A DNA stretch of 64,000 nt from Staphylococcus haemolyticus (GTDB lineage: Bacteria > Bacillota > Bacilli > Staphylococcales > Staphylococcaceae): assembly GCF_006094395.1 (NCBI RefSeq), contig NZ_CP035291.1, positions 620,001 through 684,000 of the forward strand. Reading direction: 5' to 3'. The position numbers and the translations under genes are program-made. Below are positions 27,498 through 37,539 of the stretch, piece after piece. How positions within the stretch are numbered: the first letter of the stretch is position 1; every line of letters starts with the position of its first letter. The notes under the pieces are model-generated. The model ran no database searches and was not told the origin of the DNA. It saw only the letters and a program-made list of their open reading frames with translations.

Positions 27498-27512
27498 TGA
27501 TAAATATTATCA
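27498..27512. promoter_or_regulatory. Fur-like box upstream of tatAC
   Basis: TGATAAATATTATCA agrees with the Fur 15-mer at 14 of 15 positions and sits inside a larger perfect palindrome (27495-27515). It lies between divergent tatA and a GNAT gene and could serve either; tatA is nearer. Confidence 0.65.
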
Positions 27513-27626
27513 ATAGAAATTTGCTCTGTTCACAAATAAAACGAATTTAATGCATAGTGGCATGTTAATAGGGAATAAGTTACAAAATAAAAAAATGGAT
27601 AATGAGCGGTATTATAGGAGGTAAGA

Positions 27627-28145
27627 ATGATGAGTGAATATATAACAATGATTGAAAATATGGATGTGAGTGACTTACGACAAATTTCTGAGACAACGTT
27701 TTATGACACGTTTGAAGGAGAATATTCAGATGATGATTTTAATCAATTTTTCAAAGAAAGCTATAATGAAAAAGTACTGTTAAATGAATTAAATAATCCT
27801 AATTCATTTCATTATTTTTACAAGGTGAATGATCAAATTGCAGGGTATTTAAAACTTAATGTCGGTAATGCTCAAACTGAACCTAAAGGTGAAGATTATT
27901 TGGAGATTCAAAGAATTTATTTCTACAAGACTTATCAAGGTGGGGGAAGAGGACAAAAGTTTATTCAATTGGCTCTTGATAAAGCGAAAGAACTAAATAA
28001 AAATAAAGTTTGGTTAGGTGTATGGGAACATAATCAACAGGCATTATCATTCTATAAGAAGCACGGCTTTGAAGTCACAGGACAACATGAATTTATTACA
28101 GGTGAAGTAGTCGATATAGATTTAATAATGGAAAGAGAAATTTAG
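27627..28145 (+). CDS. GNAT-family N-acetyltransferase
   Basis: A 172-residue acetyltransferase. The acetyl-CoA loop is FYKTYQGGGRGQKFIQLAL (residues ~98-116), followed by KNKVWLGVWEHNQQALSFYKKHGFE, typical of the GNAT group related to spermine/spermidine acetyltransferase PaiA. ATG 27627 (or the ATG next to it) follows AGGAGG. Substrate not determinable. Divergent from tatA and may share the Fur-like site. Confidence 0.8.
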   Translation: MMSEYITMIENMDVSDLRQISETTFYDTFEGEYSDDDFNQFFKESYNEKVLLNELNNPNSFHYFYKVNDQIAGYLKLNVGNAQTEPKGEDYLEIQRIYFYKTYQGGGRGQKFIQLALDKAKELNKNKVWLGVWEHNQQALSFYKKHGFEVTGQHEFITGEVVDIDLIMEREI

Positions 28146-28180
28146 CTATAGAACGAATAAAGTTTGGTGCTAATAAAATA

Positions 28181-28324
28181 GGGGAGTTGGGGTTCGGGGC
28201 CCCATCCCCTGGTAAGGTTGACTAGAATTAAAAAATTTTTACAAGTGCGTTTTTTAATTCAGTCAACTACTGCCAATATATATATATGTATGTAGCCTGA
28301 GGTATTGAATTGTGTCCCAGGCTA
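28181..28324. repeat. Structured intergenic element with GC-rich and long AT hairpins
   Basis: Three structures stand in a row. A G/C-rich block (28181-28210) can fold GGGG with CCCC and contains GTTGGGG and GGGGCCCC. A long stem follows (28217-28267): arms GTTGACT-GAATTAAAAAA match over 18 pairs with one bulged A. Then TAGCCTG/CAGGCTA (28293-28324). From memory, similar GTTGACT...AGTCAACTACTGCCAATAT units and GGGGCCCC blocks recur between genes in staphylococci (STAR-like repeats). No other full copy is present in this window. It could also act as terminator for the two convergent genes. Confidence 0.6.
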
Positions 28325-28332
28325 TATATTAA

Positions 28333-30024
28333 TTATTTATTATTGATAATATCTCGCATAAGTTGAGTTAGTCTTTTTAACGAGGTGTTATTACGGTTCA
28401 CGAGTTGATGCTTTGAAATATCAGTTAATGTATGATGGATTAAGTTATTGTGTAATAAATCTTCATCTGTATACCAAACTTTAGATAAACTTTCCATAAC
28501 ATCATCATAAACACCACGCTCTTGCTGATATGATGAATGATTTGGTGTATAGAGACATACTTTTTTGCCAATAGTTAAAGCATCAAAGATAATTGAAGAA
28601 TAATCGGTAATTACGACATCAGATATTAATAATAAATCTTGCGTTTCAATATGATTTGGCGCTTCAATTGCACCTTCTGGAAGTGTCATGTCATCCTCTA
28701 TGTGACCTTTAAAAATGACGTGATATTCTTCTATTAATTCTGGTGAAATCGACATCAATTCAGTTGAATCTTTTGTCGCATGCCATGTTGGTGCATACAA
28801 TAATATTGGCTTTGTTCGATCAACATTTAATGCATCTTTAATTTTCTTCTGATGATTTTTATCATTCTGATAATGTAGTAAATAGCTAATTCTTGGATAA
28901 CCATAAGGTATCATTTGAGTATGTTGATTAGGAAAAGCTGTTTCAAATAACCCCTCAGCAGATTCGGAATCTGTTAAAAGATAATCTTGTTTAAGCCATT
29001 TATTATACTTCCGCGCTTTGTAATTATAAATATTTTTATTTTGATCTGGTTCTTTACTATCTAAGAATAATTTTTTAATTGGGGTTCCATGCCACAATTG
29101 GATAACTGTACCATTTGGTTTAAAATCATCAGGAATATAACTTTCAATGACTACAATTTTTGCTGTTTCAATAAGTTCTTTATTATTTTCAGCATCAGTA
29201 GGTAAAAAGTATGGTCCACGTCTATCGTTAGTAATGAAATAAGCTTCAGTGGTAGGATTTCTCTTCACAAAATAATTAAATAAATACTTAGAATTGCCTC
29301 TATAACCATAATCAAAACCTAAAAAGACAACATGGTTTTTTACTTTTGAAGAATCCTTATCGTATACATAGCTTAGATTACGATGTTTGTTTAATGCACG
29401 ATTTTGCATTTTGTTATATAGCCATTTTGGTAATTTAAACTTAGTTGTAACAAGCCAACTATCCACAAATCGCATTTCTTCTTCTTTGCCAGGATATTTG
29501 AATTTACTGTAAGGTATAGAGTGACCATGAATGTATGCCAATTTGTTCAAATCAAAATGATTTATTTTTTTAATATCAAAAGTATCTAATGATGCCCAGA
29601 AAGCATGGCTAGTGCGACATTCATTGATGAAATCAAAAACGACGTGATTGTCTATATCAATTTCGTCTTTTAAAACAGAAATGACGGCTAAATCCATAAT
29701 AGATTGAATATCATACTTAGATAAATGTAATAAAGCACGGTCAATATTGAAAATAATATTAGGATAGTGGTTAATATTTTTCATCCATGATAAAAATGTT
29801 AATGTATCCTCACCAAAATAACGACAGTCATTTAAATATAAACCATTTAAAGTATAATCTACTGCTATTGAATTATGTGTTAAGTTTATAGCTTCCAACA
29901 TATCATGATTGATTTTAATATCATTTGAATAAGGAATGAAATGTGAAAAACCAGTTGATTTGGCTTTGTTTAATTGTAATGCAAGATGGCGCATGTTAGA
30001 AATATTTATTTGTTTAATCATCAT
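28333..30024 (-). CDS. CDP-glycerol glycerophosphotransferase family protein
   Basis: A 563-residue protein whose C-terminal ~370 residues form a TagF/TarF-like glycerophosphotransferase domain, which adds glycerol-phosphate units to teichoic acid or surface glycans. Seen: FLGFDYGYRGNSKYLFNYF (~residue 231), IQLWHGTPIKKLFLDSK (~308), LLYAPTWH (~400) and the nucleotide-binding VVITDYSSIIFDAL (~475). The first ~190 residues have no recognised domain. Start at 30024 (two adjacent ATG) follows AAGGACA. It faces lctP; a glycosyltransferase lies on the other side, and both may modify the cell surface. Confidence 0.8.
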   Translation of the reverse strand: MMIKQINISNMRHLALQLNKAKSTGFSHFIPYSNDIKINHDMLEAINLTHNSIAVDYTLNGLYLNDCRYFGEDTLTFLSWMKNINHYPNIIFNIDRALLHLSKYDIQSIMDLAVISVLKDEIDIDNHVVFDFINECRTSHAFWASLDTFDIKKINHFDLNKLAYIHGHSIPYSKFKYPGKEEEMRFVDSWLVTTKFKLPKWLYNKMQNRALNKHRNLSYVYDKDSSKVKNHVVFLGFDYGYRGNSKYLFNYFVKRNPTTEAYFITNDRRGPYFLPTDAENNKELIETAKIVVIESYIPDDFKPNGTVIQLWHGTPIKKLFLDSKEPDQNKNIYNYKARKYNKWLKQDYLLTDSESAEGLFETAFPNQHTQMIPYGYPRISYLLHYQNDKNHQKKIKDALNVDRTKPILLYAPTWHATKDSTELMSISPELIEEYHVIFKGHIEDDMTLPEGAIEAPNHIETQDLLLISDVVITDYSSIIFDALTIGKKVCLYTPNHSSYQQERGVYDDVMESLSKVWYTDEDLLHNNLIHHTLTDISKHQLVNRNNTSLKRLTQLMRDIINNK

Positions 30025-30203
30025 ACATTGTCCTTTAACTCTTAAATTTCTTAAATATATTTTACCATGTGACTAAAAAAATTCATATTTACAAAAATTA
30101 CATCATTATATAATTGAAATGTTTGGAAATTTTCGTTGAAAAATAGTGGGATTTTATTTTGTTGAAAATTTAACAAAAATTTTATAAAAAGTACTATATA
30201 GTA

Positions 30204-30254
30204 TTGTCATTTAAGTAGAAAGATGGTATATTTTTATTGTGAAAAAGTTCACAA
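30204..30254 (+). promoter_or_regulatory. lctP promoter with Rex operator
   Basis: TTGTCA (30204-30209), 17 bp, TATATT (30227-30232), then the palindrome TTGTGAAAAAGTTCACAA (30237-30254) over the start point. The palindrome has both perfect Rex half-sites TTGTGAA/TTCACAA. Rex represses fermentation genes until NADH rises, and lctP is a known Rex target in S. aureus. The gap 30025-30397 shows nothing else named; a lone TTGTGAA half-site is at 30264. Confidence 0.85.
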
Positions 30255-30397
30255 GATTTAAATTTGTGAAATCTAGCATTATTAACTTGTCGACAAACTA
30301 ATAAACAATATAACAATTAGAAGTACGCTCAAACTTCAATTGTCAATATCGCTAGAGTGATCATTAATACAAACTAAAGGAAAGAAGAGTCAGAATT

Positions 30398-31999
30398 ATG
30401 TTAGTTCAAACATTTAATCCATTTGATAATTTGGTATTATCTAGTTTAATAGCCGCAGTACCTATTATTCTATTCTTATTATGCTTAACCGTTTTTAAAA
30501 TGAAAGGTATCTATGCAGCTATCACAACGTTAGTTGTTACATTACTTATTGCTATCCCGTTCTTCAAATTACCACTTGGCATTGCAACAGGTGGTGTTGT
30601 AGAAGGATTCTATCAAGGTATTATTCCGATTGGTTATATTGTCATGATGGCAGTATTACTTTATAAAATCACTCAAGAATCTGGTCAATTTAATACGATT
30701 CAAGACAGTATTACAAGTATTTCACAAGACCAACGTATACAATTATTACTTATTGGTTTCTCATTTAATGCATTTTTAGAAGGTGCTGCTGGTTTTGGTG
30801 TACCGATTGCAATTTGTGCGTTATTACTTGCTCAATTAGGTTTTAGACCTTTACAAGCTGCAATGTTATGTTTAGTAGCAAATGCTGCTTCAGGTGCTTT
30901 TGGTGCTATAGGAATTCCAGTAGGTGTTGTAGATACACTACACTTACCAGGTGGCGTTCACGCAATGGGCGTATCTCAAACATCTACGTTAACATTAGCA
31001 ATTATTAACTTCTTTATACCATTTTTACTTATCTTTATCATTGATGGTTTAAAAGGTGTAAAAGAAACATTACCTGCTATCTTAGTTGTATCTGTTACTT
31101 ATACAGTATTACAAGGTTTACTAACAGTATTTAACGGACCTGAATTAGCTGATATTATCCCACCATTAGTAACTATGGGAGCGTTAGCTTTATTCTCTAG
31201 AAAATTCCAACCAAAACATATTTTCAGAGTACAGAAAGATGTGGAACCTGAACCGGCAAAACATCACAATGCAAAAGAAATTATCTATGCATGGAGTCCA
31301 TTTGTTATATTAACAGTTGTAGTTATGATTTGGAGCGCACCATTCTTTAAAAACTTATTCTTACCAAATGGTAAATTATCTTCATTAGTGCTTAACTTTA
31401 ATTTACCAGGTACTTTCAGTGAAGTCGCTCATAAACCAATTATGTTAAGTTTCAATTTCATTGGTCAAACTGGTACAGCGATTTTAATTACAATTATTAT
31501 TACAGTATTAATGGCTAAGAAAGTAAGTTTCGGAGATGCAGGACGTTTATTCGGTGTAACTTTTAAAGAACTATGGTTACCAGTTTTAACAATTTGTTTC
31601 ATCTTAGCAATCTCTAAAATCACTACATATGGTGGTTTAAGTGCAGCAATGGGTCAAGGTATTGCTAAAGCTGGAAACGTGTTCCCAGTGTTATCACCAA
31701 TCTTAGGTTGGATTGGCGTATTTATGACAGGATCAGTTGTTAATAACAACTCATTATTTGCACCAATTCAAGCTTCAGTTGCACAACAAATTGGAACAAG
31801 TGGTTCATTACTAGTAGCTTCAAACACAGTTGGTGGTGTAGCAGCGAAATTAATTTCACCTCAATCAATAGCAATTGCGACTGCTGCTGTTAAAGAAGTA
31901 GGTAAAGAATCAGAATTACTTAAAATGACATTACGTTACAGTGTTGGATTACTAATCTTCATCTGTATTTGGACATTTATCTTATCTCTAATTCTGTAA
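30398..31999 (+). CDS. lctP: L-lactate permease
   Basis: A 533-residue lactate permease (LctP/LldP family) with about 13 membrane helices that moves lactate with protons. Family segments seen: LEGAAGFGVPIAICALLL (~127-144), AANAASGAFGAIGIPVGV and the C-terminal GSVVNNNSLFAPIQ and ANTVGGVAAKLISPQS. Start ATG 30398 follows AAAGGAAAGAAGAG. It has a Rex-type operator, which fits lactate export or use when the NADH/NAD ratio is high, and a strong terminator. Confidence 0.92.
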   Translation: MLVQTFNPFDNLVLSSLIAAVPIILFLLCLTVFKMKGIYAAITTLVVTLLIAIPFFKLPLGIATGGVVEGFYQGIIPIGYIVMMAVLLYKITQESGQFNTIQDSITSISQDQRIQLLLIGFSFNAFLEGAAGFGVPIAICALLLAQLGFRPLQAAMLCLVANAASGAFGAIGIPVGVVDTLHLPGGVHAMGVSQTSTLTLAIINFFIPFLLIFIIDGLKGVKETLPAILVVSVTYTVLQGLLTVFNGPELADIIPPLVTMGALALFSRKFQPKHIFRVQKDVEPEPAKHHNAKEIIYAWSPFVILTVVVMIWSAPFFKNLFLPNGKLSSLVLNFNLPGTFSEVAHKPIMLSFNFIGQTGTAILITIIITVLMAKKVSFGDAGRLFGVTFKELWLPVLTICFILAISKITTYGGLSAAMGQGIAKAGNVFPVLSPILGWIGVFMTGSVVNNNSLFAPIQASVAQQIGTSGSLLVASNTVGGVAAKLISPQSIAIATAAVKEVGKESELLKMTLRYSVGLLIFICIWTFILSLIL

Positions 32000-32040
32000 T
32001 TAATATACAATATTATTCTAAGATATAATTATTTCAAAAA

Positions 32041-32085
32041 TAGCCCGTAAATGAATTGTAAAAATTCGTTTACGGGCTTTTTGAA
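32041..32085 (+). terminator. Terminator of lctP
   Basis: GCCCGTAAA with GAATT pairs with AATTC and TTTACGGGC around a short A-rich loop, then TTTTT. Confidence 0.9.
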
Positions 32086-32128
32086 TATTCATAGCAGTCC
32101 CCACAAACAAACATAATTATAAGTAGAA

Positions 32129-33280
32129 TTAAACGTTATTAATTGCGGTCATAAATTTTTCATAAACCGTATTAGGCGTATATTGTTTCAAAGTAACATG
32201 TCCTTCATTGATCATCTGACTAGCTTCATCGACGTGGTTCATAGCGATGTCTATATATTTTGCTAAAGAACCAGCATCACCATAATTGGCTAAATAGCCA
32301 TTGGAATTATGATTAATAATGCTAGCAGGTCCAAGTGTATCTTTAAAGCTGATAACAATATTATCTTGAGCCATAGCTTCTAATAAAACCATACCAAAAC
32401 CTTCATTTCTCGACGGTACCACAGTAATTTTACTGTTAGATAATTTGGTATTAAGTTGTTGAGTTGCAGGATAGATAGTAATTAAATCATTTAATTGATG
32501 CTGATCAATCAATTGTTGCAAATGTCCACGCTCTTGACCATCACCGTATATTTCTACTTTAAAATTCAATTGCTTAAGGTCATTTTGAATACGGCGAACA
32601 CTTTCTATTAAAATATCAAACCCTTTTTCAAATTCTAATCTACCTGCACTAATAATGATATTTTCTTTCTTAGTAGCATGTTTTACTGGATTGATGATAT
32701 TTGGAATTGTATAAACAGGTGTGTCGATTTGTTGCTCGTAATTCAGTTGATCTTGTTGAGTTAGCGTTGTGACTAAATCTATGTTGCGATAGGCAGTGAG
32801 TATATCTTGTTGATAATTTTCCGGATGAGCATGTAGGTTCATATGTTCCATTCCCACAGTTATGACATCGTTTGAATGATACTTTGAAATTAAAATATTA
32901 AAGCTCGCTCTAGTACCAACGAGTACATCTGTATCTACTTTTTTAATTGCTTTAATCATTTTATGTTCTACATATTTAGAAAATTGATTCAACCCCGGCT
33001 CAAACTGATTTATTTCTTTTGGTTTCAATAGTGAAGTATATTTATTTAAACGATTCATCATTATTGCTTTAGTGTTCTGAGGTTTTAAACGATAGTCTAC
33101 TAATGTTTTAATTTTTATATTGTCATTTATTTTAAAATATGGCTCGTCTTGAGCTCGAAAAACAGAAATAATTTCTATGTGATGCCCTTTGTCGGCAAGT
33201 GTATTAGCTAATTCAGAAACTGCTTTAACTGTTCCACCTAATGCATAAATATTATGCATGAAAAATGTGAATGATTTCAT
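32129..33280 (-). CDS. Family 4 glycosyltransferase
   Basis: A 383-residue GT-B fold enzyme. The N-terminal domain opens with GGTVKAVSELANTLADKGH; the C-terminal donor domain has IISAGRLEFEKGFDIL (~211-226) and the catalytic E-x7-E motif PSRNEGFGMVLLEAMA (~290-305). It transfers a sugar from a nucleotide or phospho-donor to a cell-surface acceptor that cannot be named. ATG 33280 follows GAGGTG. Monocistronic by spacing; lies between lctP and mqo. Confidence 0.85.
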   Translation of the reverse strand: MKSFTFFMHNIYALGGTVKAVSELANTLADKGHHIEIISVFRAQDEPYFKINDNIKIKTLVDYRLKPQNTKAIMMNRLNKYTSLLKPKEINQFEPGLNQFSKYVEHKMIKAIKKVDTDVLVGTRASFNILISKYHSNDVITVGMEHMNLHAHPENYQQDILTAYRNIDLVTTLTQQDQLNYEQQIDTPVYTIPNIINPVKHATKKENIIISAGRLEFEKGFDILIESVRRIQNDLKQLNFKVEIYGDGQERGHLQQLIDQHQLNDLITIYPATQQLNTKLSNSKITVVPSRNEGFGMVLLEAMAQDNIVISFKDTLGPASIINHNSNGYLANYGDAGSLAKYIDIAMNHVDEASQMINEGHVTLKQYTPNTVYEKFMTAINNV

Positions 33281-33522
33281 AGTTACACCTCAAATAATTC
33301 ATAATAAAAAATTATAGCATTTCTTAGAAGTGTCTAATAGTAATAGCAAATGCTAGCTAAGATATTATATGTCTATCCTTTATTCCTGATAAAAGATGAA
33401 AACTTTATGTAAACACTTTTTTCATAGAACGATTATGTATATAATTAAACTAGTTATTAAAAAAGTCGATTTACGTTCTGCGTAAAGTTAATATTAAAAA
33501 TTTTAATAAATAAAGAAAGCGT

Positions 33523-33537
33523 TTTAATTTATTAAGC
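33523..33537 (+). promoter_or_regulatory. Possible CcpA (cre) site before mqo
   Basis: AAGAAAGCGTTTTAA fits 13 of 15 positions of the cre pattern with the central AAGCGT intact. It is 52 bp upstream of mqo. The 309-base gap 33281-33589 otherwise has a TATAAT at 33440 without a clear -35. Confidence 0.4.
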
Positions 33538-33589
33538 CAAGATAATTTCCTATCGACTAAAGATGTGAAAAAAGGGGGACTGTATTGTT

Positions 33590-35068
33590 ATGAGTTCAGA
33601 ACATAGCAAAACAGATGTCATCTTAATAGGTGGCGGTATAATGAGCGCAACACTCGGTACATTATTAAAAGAATTATCTCCAGACAAAGAAATTAAAATA
33701 TTTGAAAAATTAGAACAATCTGGTGAAGAAAGTTCAAATGTTTGGAATAATGCTGGCACAGGGCATTCTGCACTTTGTGAATTGAATTACACTAAAGAAG
33801 GCAAAGAGGGCTCTGTTGATATTACAAAAGCAATTAAAATCAATGAACAATTCCAAGTATCTAAGCAATTTTGGGCACATTTAGTAAGAACTGGACAATT
33901 AGAAAATCCATCTAACTTCATTCAATCAGTGCCACATATGAGTTTCGTAAAAGGTATCTTCAATGTAAAATTCCTTAAAAACAGAGTAGCAGCTTTAAAA
34001 GAAAATATACTATTTGAAAAAATGGGTATTACTGAAGATCGTGAAAAAATTAAAGAATGGGTACCTTTAATGGTTGAAGGAAGAACATCACATGTTCCAA
34101 TTGCATTATCTCGTGATGAAAGTGGGACAGATGTAAACTTTGGTGCATTAACAAAAAAACTCATCTCTAATTTAAAAGAAAGAAATGTAGAAGTCTCTTA
34201 TAAACAAGAAGTTGAAAATATTGAGAAACTGGATAATGGTAACTGGAAAGTGACTGTTAAAGATCTTAATTCTGGACAAAGTCATACGTATGAATCTGAA
34301 TTTGTATTTATTGGGGCCGGCGGTGCAAGTTTACCGTTACTTCAAAAAACAGGTATCAAGCAATCAAAACATATCGGTGGTTTCCCAGTAAGTGGTTTGT
34401 TCTTACGTTGTACTAATAAAGACGTTATCGAAAAACATCATGCTAAAGTTTACGGTAAGGCAAGTGTAGGTGCACCACCAATGTCGGTACCTCATTTAGA
34501 TACACGATTTGTAAATGGTGAACGTGCTTTATTATTCGGCCCATTTGCAGGCTTTTCACCTAAATTCTTAAAAACAGGTTCAAATTTAGACTTAATACGT
34601 TCAGTTAAACCTAATAATTTATTAACAATGTTATCAGCAGGTGTTAAAGAAATAGATTTAACTAAATATCTCGTATCACAACTTATGTTAAAACATGAAG
34701 ATCGTATGAATGATTTACGTGTATTTGTACCTAATGCAAAAGACGAAGATTGGGAAGTTATTGTTGCAGGTCAACGTGTACAAGTGATTAAGGATACTGA
34801 AGATAGTAAAGGTAACTTACAGTTTGGTACTGAGGTAATTACATCTGATGATGGTTCTCTTGCAGCATTATTAGGTGCTTCACCTGGTGCATCAACTGCA
34901 GTAGATATTATGTTAGATTTATTACAACGTTGTTATGGTAATGAATTTAAAAATTGGATTCCGAAAATTAAAGAAATGGTACCTTCTTTCGGACTTAAAT
35001 TAACAGAGCATGAGGACGTCTATCGAGCTGTTAATAAAGAAATTCAAAAATATTTAAATGTAAAATAA
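33590..35068 (+). CDS. mqo: Malate:quinone oxidoreductase
   Basis: A 492-residue FAD-dependent peripheral membrane enzyme that oxidises malate to oxaloacetate and reduces menaquinone, joining the TCA cycle to respiration. Mqo features: FAD site [18 protein letters not shown] (residues 8-25), [18 protein letters not shown] (~51-68), [17 protein letters not shown] and the C-terminal [17 protein letters not shown]. The start ATG 33590 follows GGGGG at 11 bases. A mild cre-like site upstream would suit glucose repression. Followed by a terminator. Confidence 0.95.
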   Translation: MSSEHSKTDVILIGGGIMSATLGTLLKELSPDKEIKIFEKLEQSGEESSNVWNNAGTGHSALCELNYTKEGKEGSVDITKAIKINEQFQVSKQFWAHLVRTGQLENPSNFIQSVPHMSFVKGIFNVKFLKNRVAALKENILFEKMGITEDREKIKEWVPLMVEGRTSHVPIALSRDESGTDVNFGALTKKLISNLKERNVEVSYKQEVENIEKLDNGNWKVTVKDLNSGQSHTYESEFVFIGAGGASLPLLQKTGIKQSKHIGGFPVSGLFLRCTNKDVIEKHHAKVYGKASVGAPPMSVPHLDTRFVNGERALLFGPFAGFSPKFLKTGSNLDLIRSVKPNNLLTMLSAGVKEIDLTKYLVSQLMLKHEDRMNDLRVFVPNAKDEDWEVIVAGQRVQVIKDTEDSKGNLQFGTEVITSDDGSLAALLGASPGASTAVDIMLDLLQRCYGNEFKNWIPKIKEMVPSFGLKLTEHEDVYRAVNKEIQKYLNVK

Positions 35069-35094
35069 GTATCATTTCAATATAAAATAACATT

Positions 35095-35146
35095 AAGCTC
35101 CTTAAAAAGTTTGCACTTTAAGTGTTTACTTTATAAGGAGCTTTTT
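35095..35146 (+). terminator. Terminator of mqo
   Basis: AAGCTCCTTA pairs with TAAGGAGCTT with further inner pairing (AAAGT/ACTTT), followed by TTTT. Confidence 0.8.
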
Positions 35147-35155
35147 CATTAGTAA

Positions 35156-35608
35156 TTATTTTTTATTTAATTGGTTATTGATTTCAGAAACATATTTTCT
35201 ACTTTTTAAAAACTCTATTATCCAAATAATGATGTAGATAATGATGAAATAGAATGTAAAAATAAATATATTTGAAACACTTATCGAAAACCATCCGGAT
35301 AAAATACCAATTGGTAATAATCCGATATAACTCAACATAAAATGCATTAATGTGCTACGTGTGATACTCCAATCTGTGTGCGAAAAGAAAAAGTTTGCTA
35401 AGTAAAATAATGCACCAATTAAAAGCCACAAGCAAATGGCGATGAGCATTACAATTGGTTCAGACAAGTGTGAATAATATAACTTACCTAGTGTTGTAAC
35501 TGGTGAAATTGGATAATATTCACCGCCAGCATTGATATAACTAAAAATGATAGAAAGTGTTAAACCTATTACTAAAGAAATACTAACAAATTGATATAAT
35601 TTTCTCAT
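35156..35608 (-). CDS. DUF3021 membrane protein
   Basis: A 150-residue protein with four membrane helices. The DUF3021 family stands next to LytTR-domain regulators in many Firmicutes, and here it overlaps the LytTR gene by 4 bases (ATGA), so the two are translationally coupled. It is likely the membrane partner that restrains the regulator; that role is inference from pairing. ATG 35608 follows AAGGAGAG. Confidence 0.8.
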   Translation of the reverse strand: MRKLYQFVSISLVIGLTLSIIFSYINAGGEYYPISPVTTLGKLYYSHLSEPIVMLIAICLWLLIGALFYLANFFFSHTDWSITRSTLMHFMLSYIGLLPIGILSGWFSISVSNIFIFTFYFIIIYIIIWIIEFLKSRKYVSEINNQLNKK

Positions 35609-36045
35609 AATGAAAGTCTCTCCTTTATGGATTTTAAATATCTTCTAGAGGAGTAGGTATAATCAATATGTTGCAAATAAATTCTAATCAAACCATTAGG
35701 TTCCAATTGCAATTTTTTAATCTTATTAATATTTACAATTTCAGATTTAGAAATTCGAATAAATGAAGTAGGAAGTTTTTCTTCAAGTTCATATAATCGT
35801 TCTTTCAATTTAAATTGTTCGCCGTCTCTAATTGCAATGACTTGATTTTTATGTGTACGAAAACTAATGATGGTTTGAATTTCTATAATATGGATCATGT
35901 CATCTTGTTTGCCATAGAGTTGTTTTAAACTATTCAAATCTTCAATATTTGTAATAACTTGCTGTACTTCATCATCAAATTCAGGTGCGTGAATCGCGAT
36001 ATACTTCTCATCTTCTTCGGGTGATATATGTAACCGTAGTTTCAT
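35605..36045 (-). CDS. LytTR-domain DNA-binding protein
   Basis: A 146-residue regulator whose C-terminal ~100 residues form a LytTR domain, with KERLYELEEKLPTSFIRISKSEIVNINKIKKL (split over the domain) and YSSRRYLKSIKERL. The N-terminal ~50 residues are not a receiver domain, so it is not part of a classic two-component system. Paired with the membrane protein at 35156. ATG 36045 follows GAGGAGG. Target genes unknown; often such pairs control themselves. Confidence 0.82.
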   Translation of the reverse strand: MKLRLHISPEEDEKYIAIHAPEFDDEVQQVITNIEDLNSLKQLYGKQDDMIHIIEIQTIISFRTHKNQVIAIRDGEQFKLKERLYELEEKLPTSFIRISKSEIVNINKIKKLQLEPNGLIRIYLQHIDYTYSSRRYLKSIKERLSL

Positions 36046-36168
36046 TCGACTAATGCCTCCTCAACGTCATTTAACCACAAATGTATAGAAAATTTTTAGA
36101 ACAATATTAAATGGTAGATATATTGAAGTAAGTGGTTAGCTTTGTAAAATAATATCTAACTAAATTGA

Positions 36169-37539
36169 TTAGTTAGTTTCAGGCAATGTCACTGTAAACG
36201 TCGTTCCGTCACGGTCATTACTAGTTACTGATATTTGTCCACGATGTAAATGAATGATAGATTGAGTAATTGCTAATCCTAATCCATTGCTATTGTCCTC
36301 AGCATTACGCTTATAAAAACGATCGAATAGATGAGGTTGCACTGATTCTGGAATGGTATGCCCTTCATTAGTAACGGTAAAATAAATAGTTCCTTCGTTA
36401 TTAAATAAATTCACATCAATCATGCTATTGGGATTAGAATACTTAATTGCATTTTGAATGAGATTAGAACATGCTTGATGTAATAAACGATTATTTCCTC
36501 GGAAATGAACCGTATCTATATCAGACATCAACATTAATTGTTTGTTATCTATCCCATATTGCTCGTGACGAATGATGTCAGTTATTAATTCTTTAAAGTG
36601 AACATCATCTTCAAATTTTAGATGAGTAGCGTTATCTAGTTCAGATAATAATAATAATTCTTTTGTTAAATTACTTAAATGCGTAACTTCTTCATGAATT
36701 TCATGAATAATCTGATCACGCTCTCCTTGATTTACATTGCTTTGTAGCGTACTAAGTAGACGATGAATGTGCGTTAATGGCGTCTTGATTTCATGTGAAA
36801 CATTTTGAACAAAGTGTTGTCGCATATCATCTACTTGTTTTAAAGATTGTCGCATCGCTTCAAATCGATATTGTAACGTACCAATTTCGTCATGACGACT
36901 TTGATAGATTGGTGAATTAAAATCACCATGCATTAAACGTTCAGTTGCTTGCTTCAATATTTTTATAGGTTTAATAATTGAATATGTAGATGCAATAACG
37001 AGCGTGATAGATATACCTAATAAGCATATTAAAAGAACAGCTAGAAAAGTGCGAAACTCACTAAATGTTTCACCTATATCAGGACGCATAAATACGGCAA
37101 GCTTTTGATTATTTTGGTTAAAAGGGATACCCACAGTATTATCCGTTTCATTATCAAAAAAGCCAGTTATAAATAGTTCGAAAGGTTTATTTTTAATACC
37201 ATGGTAGGCTTTACCTTTTAGTACTTGGTTAATTGCTGAATCTGAAATAGTGTCTTTTCGGAATGGTTCACCAAAAAATGTTTTATGATATGAGTGATCT
37301 ACAATCATAATTTGATAGTTCATATCTCCTAAATGTTTAAAATATGATTGAGTGTCAGATTGATTTGAAGATGTATGGAATGCTCTTGCCTCTTTTAAAG
37401 TACGCATAATTTTTGCGTCATTATGTGCTTTTAAATTGAAATGATAGTACACGTTTGCGAAAAGAAAACTGACTAAAGCACTAAAAAGAATGACTGTAAT
37501 CGTGTAAATTGCAATACGAGTATAAAGCGTCTTAAACAT
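36169..37539 (-). CDS. hssS: Heme-sensing histidine kinase HssS
   Basis: A 456-residue sensor kinase: first helix (~residues 10-31), outside sensor (~32-160), second helix (~163-185), HAMP region, phospho-accepting His in VSHEIKTPL (~residue 249), N-box [10 protein letters not shown] and G-box NGLGLAI. It senses heme excess at the membrane and phosphorylates HssR. It overlaps hssR by 8 bases. A perfect 8-bp hairpin (36156-36176) covers the stop codon. Identity rests on the neighbouring hrtBA and the HssR repeat. Confidence 0.92.
   Translation of the reverse strand: MFKTLYTRIAIYTITVILFSALVSFLFANVYYHFNLKAHNDAKIMRTLKEARAFHTSSNQSDTQSYFKHLGDMNYQIMIVDHSYHKTFFGEPFRKDTISDSAINQVLKGKAYHGIKNKPFELFITGFFDNETDNTVGIPFNQNNQKLAVFMRPDIGETFSEFRTFLAVLLICLLGISITLVIASTYSIIKPIKILKQATERLMHGDFNSPIYQSRHDEIGTLQYRFEAMRQSLKQVDDMRQHFVQNVSHEIKTPLTHIHRLLSTLQSNVNQGERDQIIHEIHEEVTHLSNLTKELLLLSELDNATHLKFEDDVHFKELITDIIRHEQYGIDNKQLMLMSDIDTVHFRGNNRLLHQACSNLIQNAIKYSNPNSMIDVNLFNNEGTIYFTVTNEGHTIPESVQPHLFDRFYKRNAEDNSNGLGLAITQSIIHLHRGQISVTSNDRDGTTFTVTLPETN

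Noticed and set aside
30264..30275. Second Rex-like site at TTGTGAAATC after the main Rex box
   Set aside because: Only one half-site matches; the other half is absent.
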